Under the pieces are notes generated by a model, which saw nothing but the letters and a program-made list of their open reading frames with translations, had not been told where the DNA came from and made no database searches. A stretch of 8,897 bases of DNA from Phycisphaerae bacterium (GTDB lineage Bacteria; Planctomycetota; Phycisphaerae; UBA1845; PWPN01), in contig PWPN01000103.1 in assembly GCA_003557125.1 (NCBI GenBank), positions 1 through 8,897 of the forward strand, read 5' to 3'. Each line of letters starts with the position of its first letter. Position 1 is the first letter of the stretch. The translations under genes and the position numbers were made by a program. Positions 1 to 5,075 of the stretch are shown piece after piece.

Positions 1-14
1 AGGGAGCGATGTAG

Positions 15-36
15 CGGCCGCCCCCCGTGGCGGCCG
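15..36. repeat. Short GC hairpin, 8-bp perfect stem
   Basis: The arms cggccgcc (15-22) and ggcggccg (29-36) are exact reverse complements separated by six bases. The structure is stable, but no T-run follows on either strand, so a classical intrinsic terminator is not supported. It lies between the partial repeat at the window edge and the 25-bp inverted repeat and may belong to the same repeat cluster. Confidence 0.55.
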
Positions 37-41
37 TCTGA

Positions 42-114
42 CCGAGCCGCGACCGTGAGGGAGCGGACTATCAGATGAGCGTTCGAAGACCGCTCCCTTA
101 CGGTCGCGGCTCGG
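42..114. repeat. 25-bp inverted repeat pair with 23-nt loop
   Basis: Positions 42-66 and 90-114 are reverse complements over 25 bases with one mismatch (the arms read ccgtgaggg and ccgtaaggg in the same orientation). They are separated by 67-89. As RNA or single-stranded DNA this would form a very stable hairpin. The first eight bases of the window repeat the agggagcg part of the unit in the same orientation as the first arm, which suggests at least three copies locally. From memory, this GAGCCGCGACCGT-type unit resembles intergenic repeats in planctomycete genomes, but I cannot verify that here. No T-run follows, so a simple terminator role is not evident. Confidence 0.85.
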
Positions 115-121
115 ATCAGGA

Positions 122-155
122 GCCGGGTGCCACGGGCGGCTTGTCCGACAGTGCG
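122..155 (+). repeat. 34-nt direct repeat, copy 1
   Basis: This copy shares its first 22 bases exactly with 405-426, and the shared agtgcg end (150-155) matches 433-438, so the two copies keep the same length and spacing. Each copy can fold into an imperfect hairpin using cacgggcgg and the segment ending in cagtg, with 7 of 9 stem positions matching. Different bases vary in the two copies while the ends are kept. The two copies are 283 bp apart and flank the composite palindrome at 177-378. Confidence 0.8.
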
Positions 156-176
156 GTCTAGATGGCATCGACATCC

Positions 177-378
177 TCGCCCCGGAGGGGCGATAGATAA
201 AAGACGGGGGCGCAGCCCCCGGTTCAGAGTCCCCCCAAAATCCGAGCCCTGTAAGGGCGTGATCCTATGATGACCATGTCGCAGGTATGGCGCCCTTTCA
301 GGGCTTGATGGATAAGGGGCGGCCCCAGGTCCGGGGGCTTGCGCCCCCGGCTATTGTCTTATGCCCCTTTCAGGGGCA
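177..378. repeat. Composite REPIN-like palindrome of six hairpins
   Basis: Six short hairpins are arranged as a mirror image around position 275. The left half has 177-193 (tcgcccc/ggggcga), 206-220 (gggggc/gccccc) and 246-258 (gccct/agggc). The right half has 292-304 (gccct/agggc), 331-350 (ccgggggc/gcccccgg) and 362-378 (tgcccct/aggggca). The left outer unit read forward resembles the right outer unit read in reverse, including an A/T-rich linker of 11-12 bases between the first two hairpins. The spacing between hairpins 2 and 3 is also conserved on both sides, about 23-26 bases. Two inverted repeat units, each with internal hairpins, is the architecture of REPIN elements mobilised by RAYT (Y1-type) transposases. 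No transposase gene is present, so the assignment is by structure only. Confidence 0.65.
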
Positions 379-404
379 GATCCACCCTCCGTAACCTCCT
401 TGCC

Positions 405-438
405 GCCGGGTGCCACGGGCGGCTTGCCTGCCAGTGCG
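405..438 (+). repeat. 34-nt direct repeat, copy 2
   Basis: This is the second copy of the unit at 122-155, identical over the first 22 bases and the last six and diverged over the six in between. It lies 14 bases downstream of the exchanger stop codon when read on the minus strand. Its imperfect hairpin (414-436) could therefore sit in the 3' end of that transcript. It bounds the composite palindrome on the right, as copy 1 does on the left. Confidence 0.8.
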
Positions 439-452
439 ATTGCACTCCCGCG

Positions 453-1550
453 TTACGGGCGCGACGTTTGCCTGGACTTCCACCAGCGCTCTGCCGCGAT
501 GACCAGCATCACAGCCGGCAGCAGGACGAACCCAATCACAACGACGGCGTCCCAAGAGGTCGGCACATCGCCCTGGCCCGCCTTATAAACGAGAAAGGCG
601 GCGTAAAACGCACCGAACAACAGGAAAAACGCACCTTGGGCCCGGCTGATCCGCTGGTTGATCGCAAACAAAGGCCAACACGCCACTGCCAGCGCGAGCA
701 TCACCGGCATGTCGAAGTGCAGCGCCTGCGGCGCGACCGCCAATCCGCCGGGCGAAAAGGCAGCCGCCACGCCGATGACCAGCAGGATATTGAAGATGTT
801 ACTCCCGACGGCGTTCCCCACAGCCATGTCGCGTTCCCCGTGCATACTGGCCGCTACCGAGGTCGCCAGCTCCGGCAGCGACGTCCCGATGGCCACGACG
901 GTCAACGCGATGACCAGTTCGCTGACGCCCAAGTGCTGCGCGATGTCCACCGCACCGTCCTTGACCCACCCTGCCCCGAGCACAAGGACCCCCGTACCGA
1001 TCAGTACCTTGGCAATGGGAAAGCCCCACCGCACCCGGAACGGCAGGACGTGCTCGTCCGTAGCCGGCGCGCCATGCAGCAACCGGGCATCGCGCACCTC
1101 CCGGCGGCTCGTGCGGAGGGAATATGTGGTATAGGCCGCGCATGCCGCTGCCAGAAGCACCCCCTCGATGCGCTGGATTCGACCATCCGCACTCATGAGT
1201 ACCAGCACGATGCTCAAACCGATCATGAGGGGGACGTCGCGGATCAACAACTGGCGGGATACCGAGAGCGGCACCGCCAACGATGCGAGCCCCAGTATCA
1301 GGACAATATTGTAAATGTTGCTGCCGACGACATTGCCGATGGCGACGTCGGACGCCTGTGCCATGCTCGCGCGGAGACTGACAGCCAATTCCGGCGCGCT
1401 CGTCCCGTAGGCCACGACGGTCAGGCCGATCACCAGCGGCGAAACGCCGAACGATACCGCCAGGCCCGACGCACCGCGCACGAACAGGTGCGCGCCGCCG
1501 GCCACGAAACCGAGCCCCACCACGAACAGAATGAAGGTTCCACCGACCAT
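453..1550 (-). CDS. CaCA-family sodium/calcium (cation) exchanger, YrbG-like
   Basis: This is an integral inner-membrane cation antiporter of the Ca2+:cation antiporter superfamily, which normally exchanges Ca2+ for Na+ or H+. The protein shows the two inverted alpha repeats that define the family. The first contains GTSAPE (residues 49-54) followed by VGSN (75-78); the second contains GTSLPE (222-227) followed by another GSN(I/F)N motif. The acidic residues E54 and E227 correspond to the ion-binding glutamates. About ten hydrophobic segments are visible, with a charged cytoplasmic loop (TSRREVRDARL) between the halves. After the second half there is an extra C-terminal hydrophobic segment ending in AAERWW and a basic tail, making it somewhat longer (365 aa) than the roughly 325-residue E. 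coli YrbG. I chose the ATG at 1550 because hydrophobic, family-like sequence begins there; an in-frame ATG at 1634 would add 28 residues of non-family sequence. The exact ion specificity cannot be read from sequence. Confidence 0.9.
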   Translation of the reverse strand: MVGGTFILFVVGLGFVAGGAHLFVRGASGLAVSFGVSPLVIGLTVVAYGTSAPELAVSLRASMAQASDVAIGNVVGSNIYNIVLILGLASLAVPLSVSRQLLIRDVPLMIGLSIVLVLMSADGRIQRIEGVLLAAACAAYTTYSLRTSRREVRDARLLHGAPATDEHVLPFRVRWGFPIAKVLIGTGVLVLGAGWVKDGAVDIAQHLGVSELVIALTVVAIGTSLPELATSVAASMHGERDMAVGNAVGSNIFNILLVIGVAAAFSPGGLAVAPQALHFDMPVMLALAVACWPLFAINQRISRAQGAFFLLFGAFYAAFLVYKAGQGDVPTSWDAVVVIGFVLLPAVMLVIAAERWWKSRQTSRP

Positions 1551-1687
1551 GTGCCCGCCCGGCGCGCTGAACGTGGACCGCGTTTGCAATCGCGCGCAGT
1601 TGAAAGTAACGTCGATGTCGCCAAACGAGGCCATCCTATCGGCCGGACGCCCTGTTTTCCATGGAGCAGCATGGAGAGGTTATGGCG
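1551..1687. promoter_or_regulatory. Divergent intergenic region, exchanger versus UroD-like gene
   Basis: This 137-bp gap should carry promoters for both flanking genes, because they are transcribed away from each other. I tested TTGAAA at 1600-1605 as a -35 element on the plus strand but found no acceptable -10 at the right distance, and no convincing pair on the minus strand. The assignment therefore rests on gene orientation alone. If the exchanger really starts at 1634, the gap shrinks to about 53 bp. Confidence 0.4.
1673..1679 (+). promoter_or_regulatory. Ribosome binding site deciding the UroD-like start
   Basis: GGAGAGG lies 8 bases before the ATG at 1688 but only 2 bases before the in-frame ATG at 1682, and it is downstream of the ATG at 1661. 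The spacing favours 1688, whose product begins MTSRQRILDAL, the usual beginning of this family. Confidence 0.65.
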
Positions 1688-2917
1688 ATGACTTCCCGAC
1701 AGCGGATTCTGGACGCACTCAATCACAAGGAACCGGACCGTGTGCCGATCGACTGCGGGGCCATGCGTTCGAGCGGCATCCAGGCGATCGCCTACCATCG
1801 CCTCGCGTCGCATCTGGGCATCGAGACGGCGCCGCCCTTCGTGTACGACATGGTCCAGCAGTTGGCTGAGCCCGAGCCGTTCTACCTCGAGCGGTTCGGC
1901 GTCGACGCGCTCAACGCCGGCTACCGGTTCGCCCCGGACGACTGGAAACCCTGGATACTGCCGGACGGCACCGCCTGCCGGATCCCCGCTTACCTCGACG
2001 TACGGAAACAGGAAGGCGACTGGGTGGTCTACGACGCCGACGGTTACGCGGTGGCCCGCATGGCCGCCGGTACGACCTACTTCAGCCAGACGATCTGGCC
2101 GATGGCTGACGACGACTGGTTCGACCAACTCGCAGACCTGCCCGAGCATATGAAGCGCGTCATCTGGGCGGCCGTGCCCGAGCCCATGTACGCCGAAGGA
2201 CTGACCGAGGCCAATGTGCAGCGCATCGCGGACCACATCCGCCACCTGCGCGCAAATCACGACCGGGCGATCGTGTTGGCCGTCGGCGCGAATCTCTTCG
2301 AGTGGGGCACCTTTCTGCGTCGGATGGACAATTTCCTGATGGACCTGGCCGGCGATCGCGCCCGCATCGAAACGCTCCTCGATCGCCTCGTGGAGGCTCA
2401 CCTGGCGAGCTTCGATCGGATCCTGCCGGCCGTGGGCGATCTCGTCGACGTTATTCACCTCGGCGACGATCTCGGCATGGAGTCCGGCCCGTTCATGTCG
2501 CCGCAAATGTATCGCGAGATTTTCAAGCCGCGCCACCGCATCCTGCTCGATCGCATCAAGAAGGCGCATCCGCACGCGAAAACGTTCCTGCACTGTTGCG
2601 GGTCGGTCGCCTCGCTCCTGGACGACCTGATCGATGCCGGCTTCGACATCATCAACCCGGTCCAGATCTCGGCGCGCGGCATGGACCCGGCCGAGCTCAA
2701 GCGACGGTTCGGCCCGCACGTCGTCTTCTGGGGCGGCGGATGCGACACGCAGAAAGTCCTGTCCAACGGCACGCCGCAGCAGGTCAAGGACGACGTCCGT
2801 CGGAACGTCGATCTTCTCGCGCCCGGAGGCGGATTCGTCTTCTGCCCGGTCCACAACATCCTTTCCGAAGTCCCTCCCGAAAACATCCTCGCCATGTACG
2901 AGGCGGTCTCAGGATGA
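1688..2917 (+). CDS. UroD-family protein, methylcobamide methyltransferase-like
   Basis: The 409-residue product has the uroporphyrinogen decarboxylase/MtaA-like TIM-barrel pattern: an N-terminal RILDALNHKEPDRVPID segment (6-22), GDDLGM (259-264) followed by MSPQMYREIFKP, then HCCGS (302-306), NPVQ, a GGGCD turn (C352) and FCPVHN (C386) near the C-terminus. The residues that mark true UroD (the MRQAGR-type N-terminal motif) are replaced by MRSSGI (26-31), so haem-pathway uroporphyrinogen decarboxylation is unlikely. In MtaA/MtbA-type methyltransferases a His-x-Cys plus a distal Cys binds zinc and activates the methyl-accepting thiol; H302, C304 and C386 fit that pattern here. The true substrate is unknown, and no corrinoid-protein gene is adjacent. 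The gene leads the plus-strand cluster, with the Gfo/Idh/MocA-like gene 85 bp downstream. I am confident of the superfamily and less so of methyl-transfer activity. Confidence 0.85.
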   Translation: MTSRQRILDALNHKEPDRVPIDCGAMRSSGIQAIAYHRLASHLGIETAPPFVYDMVQQLAEPEPFYLERFGVDALNAGYRFAPDDWKPWILPDGTACRIPAYLDVRKQEGDWVVYDADGYAVARMAAGTTYFSQTIWPMADDDWFDQLADLPEHMKRVIWAAVPEPMYAEGLTEANVQRIADHIRHLRANHDRAIVLAVGANLFEWGTFLRRMDNFLMDLAGDRARIETLLDRLVEAHLASFDRILPAVGDLVDVIHLGDDLGMESGPFMSPQMYREIFKPRHRILLDRIKKAHPHAKTFLHCCGSVASLLDDLIDAGFDIINPVQISARGMDPAELKRRFGPHVVFWGGGCDTQKVLSNGTPQQVKDDVRRNVDLLAPGGGFVFCPVHNILSEVPPENILAMYEAVSG

Positions 2918-2989
2918 ACGCGAGTCGCCCTCTCGCCCGTGCTGTGCATATCCCGTACACTGATCGGGTTTGCGGGAGACAGGGTCCAC

Positions 2990-2995
2990 GGGAGG
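2990..2995 (+). promoter_or_regulatory. Ribosome binding site deciding the Gfo/Idh/MocA start
   Basis: GGGAGG lies 7 bases before an in-frame GTG at 3003, an ideal distance. The frame also offers a TTG at 2970 upstream of this site, a GTG at 2997 that is too close, and an ATG at 3012 that is 16 bases away. The GTG at 3003 is therefore the best start. Confidence 0.65.
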
Positions 2996-3002
2996 CGTGT
3001 GT

Positions 3003-4052
3003 GTGGCGAAAATGAAAGTCGGACTCATCGGGCTGGGACGAGGCGGATGGCGTATTGCCGGCACCCTGCTGGACAGTACGTGGTGCGATCTCGTCGCCGT
3101 CGGCAGCGTCGACCGCACGCGCGTCGAAGCCTTCACCGACGCGCATCCGACGATCACCGGCTACAACGACTTCCGTTCGCTCATCGTCGAAAATCCGCTC
3201 GACGCCCTTTTCGTCGCCACCCCGCCCTACCAGCGCAGCCGTTACCTGCCCCTGGCAGCCGAGCGCCGCATCCCCGTCTGGATGCTGTCGCCCGCGGCCC
3301 GCACCTTCGAAGAGGCCATCGAGTGGAGCACGCTTTTCGAGAAGGCTGACTGCCCCATCGTCGTCTCGCGCGGCTGGGGCATCGAACCGGAACTCCAGGG
3401 CGACGCCATCGGACTCGAACATCTCGGCGATCTGTTTTTCGCCCAAGGCCGTATCACCGTCCACAAACAGGAAAACCTCGAATGGCGCGGCGACATGGAA
3501 CGTGCCGGCGGAGGCGTGCTCCTCTATCGTGCCTATCCGCTGGTGGACATGCTCGTGCAGGTGATGGGCCTGCCCGCCACGGTCTTCGCCCGTTCGGCCA
3601 ACATCTCGCGGCCCGGGACCCGTTTCCCGTACGACACGGAGGACACCGCGGCCATGATCGGCCATTACACGGACGGCGCGATCGCGGTGGTCAGCGGCTC
3701 GTGGACGACCGGCCCCGATCATGAATCGCTCGACATCTTCGGCCAGGAGGGCAGCCTGTGCATCACGCCCGAAGCGCTCGTCGTGCGCGACAGAGCAAGC
3801 GGGCAGACCCGCCAGGAGCTCGCACGCACCGGTGACCCGCTCGCGTTGCAGATCGAGGAGTTCCTCCGCACCCTGGCCGCCGGCGCTCCGTGGCTGAACG
3901 GCACGCTGCAACAGCACTTGTCGACCGTCGCCCTCATTCACACCGCGTATCTGTCAGCCTGCACGGGTCAGCCCGAATCCACGCGCACGCTCTTCGAGAT
4001 GCACAACATCGCGCCCGAGAGGCGACACCCGACGCGACTGCGATCGACCTGA
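3003..4052 (+). CDS. Gfo/Idh/MocA-fold protein lacking catalytic Lys and His
   Basis: The 349-residue product has an N-terminal Rossmann domain with a G-x-G-x-x-G nucleotide loop (GLGRGG, 10-15) and the ATPP element (72-75), followed by the alpha/beta C-terminal domain of the Gfo/Idh/MocA family. These enzymes are usually NAD(P)-dependent sugar or inositol dehydrogenases or related oxidoreductases. The family's catalytic EKP motif is replaced by L95-S96-P97, and the usual GG-x-L-x-D-x-G-x-H-x-x-D motif reads GGVLLYRAYPLVD, placing Y175 where Asp is usual and P179 where the catalytic His is usual, while D182 is kept. It may bind a dinucleotide without being a standard dehydrogenase. The length is normal and there is no frameshift. 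The start is GTG. miaA follows after 20 nt, so the two are probably cotranscribed; the UroD-like gene upstream may share the transcript. The substrate is unknown. Confidence 0.85.
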   Translation: MAKMKVGLIGLGRGGWRIAGTLLDSTWCDLVAVGSVDRTRVEAFTDAHPTITGYNDFRSLIVENPLDALFVATPPYQRSRYLPLAAERRIPVWMLSPAARTFEEAIEWSTLFEKADCPIVVSRGWGIEPELQGDAIGLEHLGDLFFAQGRITVHKQENLEWRGDMERAGGGVLLYRAYPLVDMLVQVMGLPATVFARSANISRPGTRFPYDTEDTAAMIGHYTDGAIAVVSGSWTTGPDHESLDIFGQEGSLCITPEALVVRDRASGQTRQELARTGDPLALQIEEFLRTLAAGAPWLNGTLQQHLSTVALIHTAYLSACTGQPESTRTLFEMHNIAPERRHPTRLRST

Positions 4053-4072
4053 CCGTCGCCTGCGGAGATGTC

Positions 4073-5026
4073 ATGACAGCCATACGGGTTCATCTGCTGA
4101 TCGGCTGCACAGCAAGCGGCAAAAGCGCGGTCGCGTTCGAGCTCGCACGACGGATGGGGGCCGAAATCCTCTCGGTCGACTCCATGAAGATCTATCGCCG
4201 TATGGACATCGGCACCGCCAAGCCCACCCCCGAACAGTGCCGGCAGATCCCCCACCACCTCATCGACATCGTCGAGCCCACCGAAACCTACAGCCTGGGG
4301 CGGTTCGTGGATGATGCGGACCGCGCGATCCGTGCGATCGACGAACGCCGCCGACCCATCGTCGCCGAGGGGGGCACGATGCTGTTCGTCCGAGGCCTGG
4401 TCTCCGGCGTATTCGAGGGGCCCGCAGCCGACCCTGCTTTCCGCAAGCAACTGCGCGACCGGGCGGCCCGCGAGGGTATCGCCGCCCTGCACGCCCAACT
4501 CCAGGCGGTCGATCCCGAGGCCGCCGGGCGCATCCATCCCAACGACCTGAGGCGGATCGAGCGCGCCCTGGAGGTCTACGAGACGACCGGCCGACCGATC
4601 AGTGCGCTCCAGACGCAATGGGAGGCGTCCCCGGGTTCGCGCTACGATTGCCGGATCGTCGCCTTACGCCGCGATAAGGAGATGACGAGCCGACGGATCA
4701 ATCTGCGGGTCCGTGCGATGATCGAGGCGGGCCTGCTCGACGAGGTCCGCACGCTCCTGGCCGAGCCCGGCGGGATCGGCCCGCAAGCAGCCCAGGCAGT
4801 GGGCTATGCCGAGTTCATCGCGCATCTTCGGGGTGAACTTTCATTCGATGAGGCTGTCGAAAGAATCAAGATCAACACGCGTCGGCTCGCCAAAAACCAG
4901 CGTACCTGGATGCGGCGACTGCCCGATGTGCGATGGGTCGATGCGCAGGAGGACGATCCGATCGAACGGATCGCCGATCGGGTCAGCGAGGCGTGGCACG
5001 AATCGCATACGTCAGGTCGACCCTGA
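4073..5026 (+). CDS. miaA: tRNA dimethylallyltransferase MiaA
   Basis: MiaA transfers a dimethylallyl group from DMAPP to N6 of A37 in tRNAs that read UNN codons, stabilising codon-anticodon pairing. The 317-residue length is typical. Visible signatures are the P-loop GCTASGKS (11-18), SVDSMKIYRRMDIGTAKP (34-51) with the catalytic-type D36, the EGGTMLF segment (99-105), RRIERALEVYETTGRPIS, and the C-terminal TRRLAKNQRTWMRRL, which matches the tRNA-binding end of the family. The P-loop has Cys at position 12 where GPTASGK is usual; I expect this to be tolerated. The ATG at 4073 has GGAG at 4064-4067, 5 bases upstream, and sits directly before the P-loop region, so longer upstream starts are unnecessary. 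It is 20 nt after the Gfo/Idh/MocA-like gene and converges with the TolC gene, whose stop lies 49 bp away. Confidence 0.96.
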   Translation: MTAIRVHLLIGCTASGKSAVAFELARRMGAEILSVDSMKIYRRMDIGTAKPTPEQCRQIPHHLIDIVEPTETYSLGRFVDDADRAIRAIDERRRPIVAEGGTMLFVRGLVSGVFEGPAADPAFRKQLRDRAAREGIAALHAQLQAVDPEAAGRIHPNDLRRIERALEVYETTGRPISALQTQWEASPGSRYDCRIVALRRDKEMTSRRINLRVRAMIEAGLLDEVRTLLAEPGGIGPQAAQAVGYAEFIAHLRGELSFDEAVERIKINTRRLAKNQRTWMRRLPDVRWVDAQEDDPIERIADRVSEAWHESHTSGRP

Positions 5027-5075
5027 GACGTGGATCGCGTACGCCCCCTCGAGCAGTCAGCCGGCCTCGACCGCT

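Larger units (their letters stand above)
1..452. other. Gene-free, repeat-rich intergenic region
   Basis: I see no credible gene here. Reading frames that enter the region are rich in Arg, His, Pro and Gln and resemble no protein family. The space is filled by several repeat types described separately: a GC hairpin, a 25-bp inverted repeat, a composite palindrome and a flanking 34-nt direct repeat. The first eight bases (agggagcg) match the end of the 25-bp repeat unit, so another copy may lie just outside the window. Any gene further left is out of view. Because the exchanger gene ends at 453, these hairpins lie directly downstream of it and may help terminate its transcript; that is inference, since no clear U-tract follows. 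Confidence 0.8.

Noticed and set aside
177..378. CRISPR array
   Set aside because: The repeated hairpins are inverted and unequal in sequence, and there are no regular spacers or cas genes.
1600..1634. Possible promoter with TTGAAA as -35 in the divergent region
   Set aside because: No acceptable -10 sequence lies 15-19 bases downstream.
339..1691. Long plus-strand open frame (450 codons) opposite the exchanger gene
   Set aside because: Its product is rich in Arg, His, Gln and Pro, has no hydrophobic core and matches no family, and the opposite strand encodes an evident CaCA exchanger. Long antisense frames are expected at this GC content.
1430..2854. Long minus-strand open frame (474 codons) opposite the UroD-like gene
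   Set aside because: It mirrors the coding frame of the UroD-like gene and runs into the exchanger gene in another frame; the composition is unlike a folded protein family.
2956..2961. Possible -10 (TACACT) for a separate promoter of the Gfo/Idh/MocA gene
   Set aside because: It matches only 4 of 6 consensus bases and no -35 is found at a suitable distance.
2914..3015. Small plus-strand frame starting at an ATGA overlap with the UroD-like stop
   Set aside because: The 33-residue product has no recognisable feature, there is no ribosome binding site with proper spacing, and it overlaps the ribosome binding site and start of the next gene.
2784..3941. Minus-strand open frame opposite the Gfo/Idh/MocA gene
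   Set aside because: The plus strand has the clear Rossmann and C-terminal domain pattern; the antisense product is low in hydrophobic core residues and shows no motif.
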